DNA of 64,000 bases from JAGNLM01 sp964439835 (GCA_964439835.1 CAYTPQ010000013.1:1-64000); one strand, 5' to 3'; counted from the first letter of the stretch, positions 25,223 to 34,301 are shown. Notes: generated from the sequence alone by a model not told the origin. A program made the numbers and translations.

Positions 25223-26002
25223 ATGGATAGAGCACTGAGTCACCACGAGGTCAGCTTCGTGAGTACCCCTCAGGTCAGACGCGCAACCGTGAGCGACCCG
25301 CTGCGCTGGCTGGCGGCCGGCTGGTCCGACCTGCGGGCCGCGCCGGCCCTGGGGCTCGGATACGGTCTGGTCATTGCCCTCATCGGCTATGCCTTGAGCG
25401 CCTTCGCCTGGAGTGTGCCGATCCTTGTGCTCACCTTCGTCAGTGGCTTCATGCTCGTCGCGCCCGTGCTCGCCGTCGGGCTCTACGAGGTCAGTCGGCG
25501 CCTGGAAGGTGGCGAGACACCGACCCTGCGCGAGGTGACCGGCGCCTGGCTGAGGAATCGCTGGGCCCTGGTGTTCATGGGCGGGATCCTGGGCTTCGTG
25601 ATGATCGCCTGGGGGCGCCTGACGGGGCTGCTCGCCGCACTGTCGTTTCCGCTCGTTGGCCCCGAGGGCCACATGGTGACCTGGGCCACGGTCACGTCGG
25701 CCGACGGCCTCGGCTTCCTGGCGTTGTTCGTCGCCATGGGGGCGGGGCTGGCCGCCATCGTGTTCGCGATCACGGCCGTGTCGATCCCCATGCTGCTTGA
25801 CCGGCCGGTCGACACGGTGACGGCCATCGCGACCAGCGTGAAGGCAGTTGGGCACAATATTCCGGCGATGGCCGTGTGGGCAGCGGCTATCGTGGCCCTT
25901 ACGGGCGCTGGGCTGGCGACCGGGTACATCGGCCTCATCGTCACGATGCCACTGGTCGGTCACGCGACCTGGCACGCCTACCGACAGCTCGTGGCGCCCT
26001 GA
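25223..26002 (+). CDS. DUF2189 family integral membrane protein
   Basis: 259 residues with about six hydrophobic segments. The family-typical opening (DPLRWLAAGWSDLRAAPALGLGYGLVIALIGY) is followed by FVSGFMLVAPVLAVGLYEVSRRLEGGETPTL, and the protein ends with PLVGHATWHAYRQLV. Homologues are common in proteobacteria with respiratory or photosynthetic gene neighbours, but no function is established. GGAGG lies 6-7 nt before the ATG. The gene stands alone and ends 38 bp before a perfect palindrome that probably terminates it. Confidence 0.85.
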   Translation: MDRALSHHEVSFVSTPQVRRATVSDPLRWLAAGWSDLRAAPALGLGYGLVIALIGYALSAFAWSVPILVLTFVSGFMLVAPVLAVGLYEVSRRLEGGETPTLREVTGAWLRNRWALVFMGGILGFVMIAWGRLTGLLAALSFPLVGPEGHMVTWATVTSADGLGFLALFVAMGAGLAAIVFAITAVSIPMLLDRPVDTVTAIATSVKAVGHNIPAMAVWAAAIVALTGAGLATGYIGLIVTMPLVGHATWHAYRQLVAP

Positions 26003-26040
26003 GATCCGGCGCGACCGCACGGCGGTCGCCAAGCGCACGC

Positions 26041-26078
26041 AACGCCCCCTCCGACCCCGCGGGGTCGGAGGGGGCGTT
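26041..26078. terminator. Perfect 38-bp palindrome, probable bidirectional terminator
   Basis: AACGCCCCCTCCGACCCCG followed directly by its exact reverse complement, 19 + 19 bp. It lies between the convergent DUF2189 and PilZ genes. There is no T-run, so it may act with Rho or as an mRNA 3' end stabiliser. Confidence 0.75.
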
Positions 26079-26110
26079 GGCCTTCGGGACCCATGCCCCG
26101 GGCGGGGGCG

Positions 26111-26557
26111 TCAACTCGCGGGGGAGTCGGCCTCGAGCCCGGCGCTGGCCTCGACGTCAGGCTCGGCGTATCCCAGGCAGTGCCGGCGATAGCGCGCGTA
26201 CTCGTCCTCGGCGACGCCGGCGAAGCGCACGCCGAGCAGATAGTCGTAGCCGTAGTGGGCTAGGTAGACCACCGCGCAGCGCATCGAGATGGATACGTCG
26301 GCGTCGGCCCAGAGAAGGATCGAGAGCTCGCCGCTCTCAACACCGGGCTGCAGCAGGCCGAACACCAGCGCCGGACAGCGGAGCTGCATGCCGCCGCTGG
26401 AGAGGTTGGTCGTCCACAACACGACACCGTTTGCCTCGGCCCTCAGGAGGACCTCCTGACGAGGGTCGCCACGCCGGTCCTCGCCCTCGGCGGATGCCGA
26501 CACCCGTGGCGAGCCGCTCGCCATGCCGGCCAAGGGTTTCGTCACCGCTTTCGCCAT
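26111..26557 (-). CDS. PilZ domain protein
   Basis: 148 residues. The PilZ c-di-GMP signature is present as an arginine-rich segment (EDRRGDPRQEVLLRAEA) followed by NLSSGGMQL, the D/NxSxxG motif, then a beta-barrel continuing to the C-terminus. It probably binds c-di-GMP made or removed by proteins such as the one at 102-2219. The acidic tail shows no recognised partner domain. ATG at 26557 (MAKAV) has AGAGG 5 nt upstream and is preferred over the 26608 start. Confidence 0.83.
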   Translation of the reverse strand: MAKAVTKPLAGMASGSPRVSASAEGEDRRGDPRQEVLLRAEANGVVLWTTNLSSGGMQLRCPALVFGLLQPGVESGELSILLWADADVSISMRCAVVYLAHYGYDYLLGVRFAGVAEDEYARYRRHCLGYAEPDVEASAGLEADSPAS

Positions 26558-26648
26558 CCGAGCCTCTCCTCCGGGATTACGGGTCCCGGCGCCGCCGAAG
26601 CAGGCCACTGCGCGAGGGCTCCACCAACCGGCCGGCGTAAGCAGACCC

Positions 26649-27545
26649 CTAACCCGCCGCCCGGCGCTGGGCCGGGCCGCTCGCGGCCGGACTCCCCTGC
26701 TGCGGCCCCAGGAGCCTCCGCAGCTCCCCGACCCGAGCCCCGGCGTACCCCATCAGATCCTCGACGTCCTTCTCCTCGAGGCCGACTGCGAGGGTCGCCG
26801 GCACGCTGGCCCAGGCGAGGGAGGCCCACGGGTGGTCGGTCCCGCGGTAGGCGACGAGACTCGCCACCTGGACCACGTCGACGTAGTCCGCAAGGCCGGG
26901 ACTCTCACGCTCGGCGTCCTCGTGCTCGACCACCACCGCAACCAGCTCGGGCGGGAAGCGCCACTGGGCGACGATCGCCGCCCCGACCTCGCGCTGCAGG
27001 TGCCCCAGAAGCTCCCGGAGGAGGTGTCGGTCGGCCAGGACCTGCGGGGTCCGCTCCGCGCGCACGATCACGGGCAGCGCGCCGATGCGGTGCACCAGGC
27101 CCGCGAGCATCGCGACCTCCGCCTCCAGGTGGCCGAGACGCCGGGCCATCACCTCCGAGAGGCTCGCTACCAGCGTGCTGTGCTGCCACAGCTCGATCAG
27201 GTGGGGCCGGGCGACGGGGTGGGCACGCACGTCGTAGAGCTTGGAGACCGCGAGGGTCGTGATCAGGTGCTTGATGACCTTGTGACCGAGCCGCACGATG
27301 GCCCGGCGCAGGTCCGCCACCGGGCGCATCCCTGGGAAGTAGGCGCTGTTCGCCAGGCGCAGGAAGCGGGCGCTGAGGGCCGGGTCCTTGCCGACGACCG
27401 TCGCGATCGCCTCGCCGCTGGACGCCGGGTTGTCCAGCAGCCGCGCGACCTGGAACACGATGTCCGGTAGGGACGGAAGGACCAGCCGACCCGCAGACAG
27501 GTCGGAACGGATCCCGTTGACTACCGATTGGACGAGGGCATCCAC
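26649..27545 (-). CDS. HDOD domain signalling protein
   Basis: 298 residues with the HDOD (inactive HD-like) fold: LPSLPDIVFQVARLLDNP, VGKDPALSARFLRLANSAYF, LRRAIVRLGHKVIKHLI and WQHSTLVASLSEVMARRLG, then LVHRIGALP where true HD phosphohydrolases have the metal-binding HD. HDOD proteins act as scaffolds in signalling, motility and c-di-GMP pathways. GTG start at 27545. It lies 91 bp upstream of the PilZ gene on the same strand, so the two may form a c-di-GMP-linked unit. Confidence 0.85.
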   Translation of the reverse strand: MDALVQSVVNGIRSDLSAGRLVLPSLPDIVFQVARLLDNPASSGEAIATVVGKDPALSARFLRLANSAYFPGMRPVADLRRAIVRLGHKVIKHLITTLAVSKLYDVRAHPVARPHLIELWQHSTLVASLSEVMARRLGHLEAEVAMLAGLVHRIGALPVIVRAERTPQVLADRHLLRELLGHLQREVGAAIVAQWRFPPELVAVVVEHEDAERESPGLADYVDVVQVASLVAYRGTDHPWASLAWASVPATLAVGLEEKDVEDLMGYAGARVGELRRLLGPQQGSPAASGPAQRRAAG

Positions 27546-27663
27546 CGTACGGACCGGAGAGTGACTGGCTGCCCCTGCTATCGGCAGGGCGGGAAAAGCT
27601 TTGAGCCGCGTCGGACTGCCCCGCAGCGCCAGCGGTTGCGGAGCGGCTCGCAGCCGGCAGGAC

Positions 27664-28572
27664 CTAGACCTCCGGGCCGAGGACCGAGCGCGCCGCCTCG
27701 CTCACGGCCACGATCGCGGGGTGCTTGAGCCGGCGCTCCGCGGAGATCGCGTAGTAGCGCTCCCGGACCCGGTTGGTTCGCCCCACCACGCGCACGCCGT
27801 ACTGCTCCTGGACCTCGCGCTCGATCGCCGAGGGTGCAGGAAAGACGCCGGCGCCGGCCTGCCCAAAGGCCTTCATCAGGGCGCTGTCGTCGAACTCGCC
27901 CACGACCGCGGGCGAGATCCCCTCGACCTCGAGCCATTGGTCCAGGCCCCGACGGAGCGCCGTGTGGTTCCCGGGCATCAACAGCGGCGCCCCGTGGAGG
28001 GAGTGGGGGAACCCCTCCGAGAGCGCGGCCGCCTGGGCCTCGGTGCCGAAGAAGGCGATCCCGCTCTCGCCGAGGAAGTGGTTGAAGGCCTTCACGTTGA
28101 GACCGGCGCTGAGCGGGGCGTCCGCGAGCACCATGTCGACCTTGTGAATCGCCAGGTCGGCGACCAGCTCGTCGAGACGGGCCTCGCGACAGACGATACG
28201 CACGGGCTGAGCGGTCGTCAGCGCCGGCTCCAGGATCCGGTAGGCCACGAGCTTCGGCACCACATCCGCCACCCCCACCGTGAACAGCATCGGCCCGCCC
28301 GGGAGCCGGCCGTTCAACACGTCGATCAGCTCGCCCGCCAGCCCGAAGATCTCGTCCGCGTAGCGGAACACCACCTGCCCCACGTCGGTCAGCACCAGGC
28401 TGCGCCCCTGGCGGCGGAATAGGGCATTGCCCAGGGCCTCCTCCAGGAAGCCGATCTGTCCGCTCACCGTCTGGGGCGTGAGGTGCAGGACCTCCGCGGC
28501 CTTGGCGACCGAGCCTTCCCGGGCCGCGACCCAGAAGTAGTGCAGGTGGTTGTAATTGATGCGGCGAATCAT
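27664..28572 (-). CDS. LysR-type transcriptional regulator, NhaR-like
   Basis: 302 residues. The opening MIRRINYNHLHYFWVAAREGSVAKAAEVLHLTPQTVSGQIGFLEEALG is the NhaR-type LysR helix-turn-helix, followed by the LysR substrate-binding domain. NhaR in Escherichia coli responds to sodium and controls nhaA and biofilm adhesin genes; no antiporter gene is seen here. GGAGGGGG lies immediately upstream of the ATG at 28572. It diverges from the phosphohexomutase gene, which may be a target, as LysR regulators often control a divergent neighbour. Confidence 0.88.
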   Translation of the reverse strand: MIRRINYNHLHYFWVAAREGSVAKAAEVLHLTPQTVSGQIGFLEEALGNALFRRQGRSLVLTDVGQVVFRYADEIFGLAGELIDVLNGRLPGGPMLFTVGVADVVPKLVAYRILEPALTTAQPVRIVCREARLDELVADLAIHKVDMVLADAPLSAGLNVKAFNHFLGESGIAFFGTEAQAAALSEGFPHSLHGAPLLMPGNHTALRRGLDQWLEVEGISPAVVGEFDDSALMKAFGQAGAGVFPAPSAIEREVQEQYGVRVVGRTNRVRERYYAISAERRLKHPAIVAVSEAARSVLGPEV

Positions 28573-28693
28573 GCCCCCTCCCTCCCCACGCCGACCCGGC
28601 GTGCGGTGCCGTGCCGGATCGACGGGACAGCATAGATCACAAGCGCGGCACCGGCCCCCTGCTAGAATTCCAACTCCAGCCCGAGGACCTCCC

Positions 28694-30205
28694 ATGAGCG
28701 TAGCCGTACAACGGGTCCCCATCGCCACCCTGATGGAGCGGTCCGGCGTGGGCTTCGGCACCAGCGGTGCGCGGGGCCTGGTGAGTGCCATGACCGACGA
28801 GGTCTGCTACCTCTACACGCGCGCCTTCCTGCAGCAGTTGCTCCAGTCGGGGCACTCGACCGGGCGCCTCGCCGTCGCGGGCGACCTGCGCCCCAGCACC
28901 GGCCGGGTCATGGCGGCGGTCGTGGCGGCCGCCCGTGACGCCGGCGTCGCACCGGTCCACTGCGGGCGGATCCCCTCCCCTGCCGTCGCCCTGTACGGCC
29001 TGCAGCAGGGGATCCCCTCGGTGATGGTCACCGGCAGCCACATCCCGGACGACCGCAACGGGATCAAGTTCAACCGTGCCGACGGCGAGATCACGAAGGC
29101 AGACGAGGCGGGGATCCGGGCCCAGTCGGTCCAAGTGCCAACGGGACGCTTCGGAGCCGACGGCTCGCTCGCGGGCGCCCCGGCAGCTCTCCCCACGGTC
29201 GCCGACGACGCCCGCCGGGGCTACCTCCGCCGCTACCTGGAGTTCTTTCCCGCAGGCTGTCTCGCCGGCCTGCGGGTCGGCGTGTACGAGCACTCCTCGG
29301 TCGCGCGCGAGGTCATCGGCGAGGTGCTGCGCGCACTCGGCGCGGACACCGTGCCGCTCGGGCGATCCGAGACCTTCGTGCCGGTGGACACCGAGGCGAT
29401 CCGGCCAGAAGACGTGGTGCTCGCGCGGCGCTGGGCGGCGGAGCGAGGGCTGGACGCGGTCGTCTCCGCGGACGGCGACGGCGACCGGCCCCTGGTCTCC
29501 GACGAGCAGGGGCACTGGCTGCGCGGAGACGTGGCGGGGGTCCTCTGCGCCGAGTACCTGGGCGCCGACGTGGTCGTGACGCCCGTGAGTAGCAACACGG
29601 TGGCCGAGCGCTGCGGACGCTTCCAGCGGGTCGTCCGGACCCGCATCGGCTCCCCCTACGTCATCGAGGGGATGGAGCGCGCCCGCGCCGAAGGGGCCCG
29701 CGCGGTCGTGGGGTATGAGGCGAACGGCGGGTTCCTCTCCCTGAGCACGCTCGTGGTCGATGGCCGTCGCCTCGACGCCCTTCCCACCCGCGACGCCCTG
29801 ATCGTCATCGCTGCGGTCCTGCACCTCGCCCGCCGGCGCGGCGTGCCGGTCTCGGGCCTGCTCGCAAGCCTGCCGGCACGCTACACGGCGAGTGATCGTC
29901 TGAAGGACTTTCCGACCGAGGTCAGCCGCCGGCGCCTCGCAGAGATGCAGAGCGGCGACGCGGCGCGGGACCGCGCAACGATCGAGGCGGTGTTCGGCGG
30001 GCTGTTCGGGCCGGTGGCCGCCGTCGACGCCACAGACGGCCTGCGCGTGACCTTTGCCAGCGGCGAGGTGGCCCACCTGCGCCCGTCCGGCAACGCCCCG
30101 GAGCTGCGCTGCTACAACGAGGCCGACTCGGAGGCACGCGCCGTCGAGATGAACCGGGCCTGCCTGGCGGTCATGGAGGGCTGGCGGACGCCCTCCCGGG
30201 CGTAG
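28694..30205 (+). CDS. Phosphohexomutase (phosphomannomutase/phosphoglucomutase family)
   Basis: 503 residues of the alpha-D-phosphohexomutase superfamily. Visible are the opening GFGTSGARGLV, the phosphoserine loop MVTGSHIPDDRNGIKF, the metal site SADGDGDRP, the sugar loop GYEANGGF and the phosphate-binding RPSGNAPELR near the C-terminus. It interconverts hexose 1- and 6-phosphates for polysaccharide, glycogen or nucleotide-sugar synthesis. The sugar loop EANGG differs from the GEMSGH form of classical phosphomannomutases, so substrate choice is open. ATG at 28694. Its stop is 2 bp from the convergent DHH gene. Confidence 0.87.
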   Translation: MSVAVQRVPIATLMERSGVGFGTSGARGLVSAMTDEVCYLYTRAFLQQLLQSGHSTGRLAVAGDLRPSTGRVMAAVVAAARDAGVAPVHCGRIPSPAVALYGLQQGIPSVMVTGSHIPDDRNGIKFNRADGEITKADEAGIRAQSVQVPTGRFGADGSLAGAPAALPTVADDARRGYLRRYLEFFPAGCLAGLRVGVYEHSSVAREVIGEVLRALGADTVPLGRSETFVPVDTEAIRPEDVVLARRWAAERGLDAVVSADGDGDRPLVSDEQGHWLRGDVAGVLCAEYLGADVVVTPVSSNTVAERCGRFQRVVRTRIGSPYVIEGMERARAEGARAVVGYEANGGFLSLSTLVVDGRRLDALPTRDALIVIAAVLHLARRRGVPVSGLLASLPARYTASDRLKDFPTEVSRRRLAEMQSGDAARDRATIEAVFGGLFGPVAAVDATDGLRVTFASGEVAHLRPSGNAPELRCYNEADSEARAVEMNRACLAVMEGWRTPSRA

Positions 30206-30207
30206 CG

Positions 30208-31164
30208 TCAGCCGAACGCCTCGGCGAAGCGCCGCGCGAACTCCTCGTAGCGCTCGTCTGAGAGGTGGTTGATCCCAGCCGCGCCGCGGCGGCCACCCCC
30301 GCTGGGGAACTGCCGGCAGAGCTCGTCCGCCCCGGAGGGATGCTCGACTGGCGCCCGCACGCTCACCAGGAAGCCGCCCTCGCTGCGCCGCGTCAGCAGG
30401 GCGTGGGCCCGACCCGGCGCCGACCGAGCGAGCTCGTTGGCGAACACCCCGCTCACCCGACGCGCCCAGGCCTCCCCCGGCAGCACGTAGAGGGCCACCC
30501 GCTCGCTCTCGACCTCGGGACGCAGGCCGCGCGCCCGCGCGCGGTCGTCGGCGTAGCCCTCGCGCAGACGGGTGAACTGGGGGTCCTCGGCGGCGAAGAC
30601 CAGCGGGTCGGCATAGGGCTGCAGCCGCCGGAACAGGGCGTCGGGGGCGATGTGCAGGTCCTCCACCCGCTCCCCGTAGGCGTTGTAGTTGAGCAGCACA
30701 CCCAGCTCGCGTAAGCGCTCGACGGCCTCGGTGCTCAACCCGAGCGGGTCCGCCGCCCGCCGAGCGCTCTCGTCCAGGTTGTCCCCGAAGGTGCCCACCA
30801 CCGCCCAGGCCCGGTGCGCACCGCCCAGGTACTCGTCGACCAACAGGCTGGTGCCCCGCTCCGGCGAGGGGTCGATCCGCAGCACCAGGGCGGGGTGCTC
30901 GGGCAGCTCCCCGGCGAAGTGGTGGTCGAAGTAGCGCACGCGCGCCCCCGCCGCCAGCAGGCGCATCAGCGGCTCGCGGTTGCGGTCGAGGGATATATCC
31001 AGGACGGTGACCTCGTCACCGGGGCCGGCGTCGACCCGCTCCAGCAGGCCGATGTCGCGCTTGACACCGGTGACGAGGACACTCTCCCCCGGCTCCGCCA
31101 GACGGATCTGCTGCAGAGAGCAGATGCCGTCGGCGTCGCCGTTGAAGGCGTCGATGCGGGTCAC
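30208..31164 (-). CDS. DHH-family phosphoesterase-like protein in the cco operon
   Basis: 318 residues. N-terminal metal-binding motifs are FNGDADGICS and the DHH motif YFDHHFAG, and a DHHA1-like domain near the end has GGGRRGAAG in place of the usual GGGH loop. Relatives cleave oligonucleotides, cyclic dinucleotides or pyrophosphate; some are misannotated acetyltransferases. GTG at 31164 lies 1 bp after the ccoP stop, so it is almost certainly co-transcribed and coupled with ccoNOP. A role in redox-linked nucleotide turnover is inference only. Confidence 0.8.
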   Translation of the reverse strand: MTRIDAFNGDADGICSLQQIRLAEPGESVLVTGVKRDIGLLERVDAGPGDEVTVLDISLDRNREPLMRLLAAGARVRYFDHHFAGELPEHPALVLRIDPSPERGTSLLVDEYLGGAHRAWAVVGTFGDNLDESARRAADPLGLSTEAVERLRELGVLLNYNAYGERVEDLHIAPDALFRRLQPYADPLVFAAEDPQFTRLREGYADDRARARGLRPEVESERVALYVLPGEAWARRVSGVFANELARSAPGRAHALLTRRSEGGFLVSVRAPVEHPSGADELCRQFPSGGGRRGAAGINHLSDERYEEFARRFAEAFG

Positions 31165-31165
31165 G

Positions 31166-32071
31166 TCAGGGCTTGGCGGCCTCCGACAGGCTGTAGATGT
31201 AAGCGGCCAGGAGGTGCACCTTGGAGTCGCCGAGGAAGTCCTTGAAGGCCGGCATCACCCCGGCCCGACCGTGGCGCACCGTGGCCAGCAGGTCCTCGTG
31301 CGTCCCGCCGTACAGCCAGACGCTGTCGGTGAGATTGGGCGCACCGAGGGCCGGGTTGCCCTTGGCGTCCGCGCCGTGGCAGGCGACGCAGAGTTGCTGG
31401 TACTTGACCTTCCCGGCGTCCGCCCGGATGTGGTCGACCTGCTTTCCACTCACCGCACGCACGTACTCGACCACGTTGTAGACGCCCTCTTTCCCGAGCA
31501 TCGCCTCCCAGCCCGGCATGTTGGCCTGGCGGCCCTGCAGGATCGTCGTCTTGATCGCCTGGGGATCCCCGCCCCAGAGCCAGTCGTTGTCCCGCAGGTT
31601 CGGGAAGCCCTTCGCCCCGCGCGCGTCCGAGCCGTGGCAGACGGTGCAGTAGGTGGCGAACAGGCGGGCCCCGGTCTGCATGGCCTCCGGGGTCTTGGCC
31701 AGGGCGGCCAGGTCCTGCTGGGCGTAGCGGTCGTAGAGCGGCTTGTACTGCGCCTCCGCCGCCTGCACCTCGCCGTCGTACTGGGTCTTGTGGCTCCAGC
31801 CGAGCAGGCCCTGGAAGGCGCCGACGCCCGGGTAGAGGAGCAGATAGAGCAGCGCCACCACGATCAGGCCGTAGAACATGACCAGCCACCAGCGGGGCAT
31901 CGGGCTGTTGAGCTCCGCCAGGTCGCCGTCCCAGGTGTGCCCCATGGTCTCGATCTTGTCGGTCGGCTTTGCCTCACCCACCGTCTGCCAGTAGGTCAGG
32001 ATCCCCACGCCGATGATGCCGCCGACCGAGAAGAAGCCGATCCACCAGGTCCAGAAGCTGCTGTCGAACAT
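31166..32071 (-). CDS. ccoP: cbb3-type cytochrome c oxidase subunit CcoP
   Basis: 301 residues. Two N-terminal membrane segments (WTWWIGFFSVGGIIGVGILTYW and WWLVMFYGLIVVALLYLLLYP) are followed by two cytochrome c domains with haem motifs CTVCH and CVACH, each with a Met ligand region (ANMPGW, AGVMPAF). It passes electrons from soluble cytochrome c to CcoO and CcoN. The order ccoN-ccoO-ccoP is kept, but only 12 bp separate ccoO and ccoP, so there is no room for the small CcoQ subunit. Confidence 0.95.
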   Translation of the reverse strand: MFDSSFWTWWIGFFSVGGIIGVGILTYWQTVGEAKPTDKIETMGHTWDGDLAELNSPMPRWWLVMFYGLIVVALLYLLLYPGVGAFQGLLGWSHKTQYDGEVQAAEAQYKPLYDRYAQQDLAALAKTPEAMQTGARLFATYCTVCHGSDARGAKGFPNLRDNDWLWGGDPQAIKTTILQGRQANMPGWEAMLGKEGVYNVVEYVRAVSGKQVDHIRADAGKVKYQQLCVACHGADAKGNPALGAPNLTDSVWLYGGTHEDLLATVRHGRAGVMPAFKDFLGDSKVHLLAAYIYSLSEAAKP

Positions 32072-32083
32072 GGTCGTGCCCTC

Positions 32084-32713
32084 CTACTTCTGGTCCTTCA
32101 GCGCCGTGCCGAGCCCCTGCAGGTACGCGATGATCGCGTCCATCTCGGTCTTCCCCTCGAGCGCCTTGGGCGCCTCCGCGATCTCCTGGTCCGTGTAGGG
32201 AAGCCCGAGTGCCCGCAGCACCCGCATCTTGGTCTGGATGTCACTCGCGTCCACGGCCGTGGTGTCGAGCCAGGGGTACCCCGGCATGATCGACTCGGGT
32301 ACCACGTCCCGCGGATTGGTCAGGTGCACGCGGTGCCACTGGTCGCTGTAGCGGCCGCCCACACGGGCCAGGTCCGGACCGGTGCGCTTGGAGCCCCACT
32401 GGAACGGGTGGTCGTAGACCGACTCCCCCGCCACGGAATAGTGCCCGTAGCGCTCGGTCTCCGCGCGGAAGGGCCGGATCATCTGCGAGTGGCAGACCAT
32501 GCAGGACTCGCGCAGGTAGATGTCCCGCCCGGCCAGCTGCAGCGGGGCATAGGGCTTGAGGCCCGCGACCGGCTCGGTGGTCGCCTTCATGAAGTAGAGG
32601 GGCACGATCTCGACCAGGCCGGCGATGCTGACCACCAGCAGGATCAGCACGATCATCAGGCCCAGATTGGTCTCGACCTTGTCGTGAGCGGTAATGTTGG
32701 GCTTCGCGGACAT
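32084..32713 (-). CDS. ccoO: cbb3-type cytochrome c oxidase subunit CcoO
   Basis: 209 residues. One N-terminal membrane anchor (LGLMIVLILLVVSIAGLVEIVPLYF) precedes a monohaem cytochrome c domain with CMVCHSQMIRP and a Met ligand in the SIMPGYPWL region. It relays electrons between CcoP and the CcoN active site. It lies 13 bp downstream of ccoN in a ccoNOP operon. Length and motifs are normal for the family. Confidence 0.95.
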   Translation of the reverse strand: MSAKPNITAHDKVETNLGLMIVLILLVVSIAGLVEIVPLYFMKATTEPVAGLKPYAPLQLAGRDIYLRESCMVCHSQMIRPFRAETERYGHYSVAGESVYDHPFQWGSKRTGPDLARVGGRYSDQWHRVHLTNPRDVVPESIMPGYPWLDTTAVDASDIQTKMRVLRALGLPYTDQEIAEAPKALEGKTEMDAIIAYLQGLGTALKDQK

Positions 32714-32726
32714 GGGCGGGCTCCTC

Positions 32727-34142
32727 TCAGTGGGCGGGCGCCGGAACGGGTACCGCGACCGGCTGGCTGCCGACCACCGTACGCCAGACGTTGTAGGCCA
32801 TCACGACCATGCCGCCCAGGAAGAACACGCCTCCCAGGAACCGGACGACGTAGTAGGCGTGGGTGGCGCGGACCACCTCGATGAAGCTGTAGGCCAGGGA
32901 GCCGTCCGGGTTGACCGCGCGCCACATCAGGCCCTGCATCACGCCGGAGATCCACATGGAGGTGATGTAGAGCACGATGCCGATGGTGGCGAGCCAGAAG
33001 TGCACCTCCGCCAGCTTGTTGCTGTACAGCTCGCGGTTGAAGAGCCTCGGCACCAGGAAGTAGGTGGCGCCAATCGAGATCATGGCGACCCAGCCGAGCG
33101 CGCCGGCGTGCACGTGGCCGATGGTCCACTCGGTGTAGTGCGAGAGGGCGTTGACGGTCTTGATGGCCATCATCGGCCCTTCGAAGGTCGACATGCCGTA
33201 GAACGAGACCGCGACGATCAGGAACTTCAGGATCGGGTCGGTGCGCAGCTTCTCCCAGGCCCCCGACAGGGTCATGATGCCGTTGATCATGCCGCCCCAG
33301 GAGGGCGCCAGCAGGACCAGCGAGAACACCATGCCGAGCGACTGGGTCCAGTCGGGCAGCGCGGTGTAGTGCAGGTGGTGGGGCCCCGCCCACATGTAGG
33401 TGAAGATGAGGGCCCAGAAGTGCACCACCGACAGGCGGTACGAGAAGACGGGCCGCTCGGCCTGCTTGGGGATGAAGTAGTACATGATCCCGAGGAAGCC
33501 CGCGGTCAGGAAGAAGCCGACCGCGTTGTGGCCGTACCACCACTGGACCATGGCGTCCTGGGCCCCGGCGTAAACCGAGTAGGACTTCATCCAGCTGACC
33601 GGCAGCGCCATGTTGTTGCCGAGGTAGATGAGCGCGATGGTCAGGATGAACGCGCCGTAGAACCAGTTCGCGACGTAGATATGCGGGGTCTTGCGCCGAG
33701 CGATGGTGGTGAAGAACACCAGCGCGTAGGACACCCAGACCACGACGACTAGCAGGTCGATCGGCCACTCGAGCTCGGCGTACTCCTTGGTCGTGGTGTA
33801 GCCGAGGGGCAGGGTCACGATGGCCAGGAGCATGGTCGCCTGCCACCCCCAGAAGGTGAACGCCGCCAGCTTGGGAAAGGCCAGGGGCGCGTGGCAGGTG
33901 CGCTGGACCACGTAGTAGGAGGTCGCGAACAGCGCCGAGCCGCCGAAGCCGAAGATCACCAGGTTGGTGTGCACCGGCCGCAGGCGGCTGAAGGTAATGT
34001 AAGGAATGTCGAAGTTCAGCAGCGGCCAGGCCAGCTCCGCGGCGATGTACACCCCGACCAGCATGCCGACGACGCCCCACACAATCGTCGCGACGGAAAA
34101 CTGGCGGACCGTCCAGTCGTTGTACGTTTCTGTCAGTGCCAT
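32727..34142 (-). CDS. ccoN: cbb3-type cytochrome c oxidase catalytic subunit CcoN
   Basis: 471 residues with about twelve membrane segments. The haem and CuB histidines are seen in RPVHTNLVIFGFGG, QWWYGHNAVGFFLTAGFLG, MWAGPHHLHYTALPDW and TIGHVHAGALGW. It reduces oxygen to water with proton pumping and has high oxygen affinity, suiting microaerobic growth. ATG at 34142 gives the standard MALTETYNDWTV start; the preceding in-frame extension is promoter DNA. It diverges from an Rrf2 regulator gene across 264 bp. Confidence 0.96.
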   Translation of the reverse strand: MALTETYNDWTVRQFSVATIVWGVVGMLVGVYIAAELAWPLLNFDIPYITFSRLRPVHTNLVIFGFGGSALFATSYYVVQRTCHAPLAFPKLAAFTFWGWQATMLLAIVTLPLGYTTTKEYAELEWPIDLLVVVVWVSYALVFFTTIARRKTPHIYVANWFYGAFILTIALIYLGNNMALPVSWMKSYSVYAGAQDAMVQWWYGHNAVGFFLTAGFLGIMYYFIPKQAERPVFSYRLSVVHFWALIFTYMWAGPHHLHYTALPDWTQSLGMVFSLVLLAPSWGGMINGIMTLSGAWEKLRTDPILKFLIVAVSFYGMSTFEGPMMAIKTVNALSHYTEWTIGHVHAGALGWVAMISIGATYFLVPRLFNRELYSNKLAEVHFWLATIGIVLYITSMWISGVMQGLMWRAVNPDGSLAYSFIEVVRATHAYYVVRFLGGVFFLGGMVVMAYNVWRTVVGSQPVAVPVPAPAH

Positions 34143-34217
34143 GGCCGACCCCCGAACCTCGAATCGGAAATTTTTGGTAAGCGGCCAAGAATATTCTGAT
34201 GTTAATTCGTGATTCAA

Positions 34218-34264
34218 CCGTCCCGATGGGAGGGGCGCAATCGTGCTAACCCCCGTCGGGACGG
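34218..34264. promoter_or_regulatory. Hairpin in the ccoN-rrf2 intergenic region
   Basis: CCGTCCCGA (34218-34226) and its exact complement TCGGGACGG (34256-34264) flank a 29-nt loop that itself holds GGGAGGGG and CCCCC stretches. It would lie in the ccoN 5' leader or upstream of it. Function unknown. Confidence 0.45.
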
Positions 34265-34301
34265 CCATTTTCCGACCCCCACAGCAGGTCATTCGGCATA
34301 G

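Noticed and set aside
34197..34216. FNR/Anr box upstream of ccoN (TTAATTCGTGATTCAA)
   Set aside because: Half-sites are the wrong distance apart and do not match TTGAT-N4-ATCAA well.
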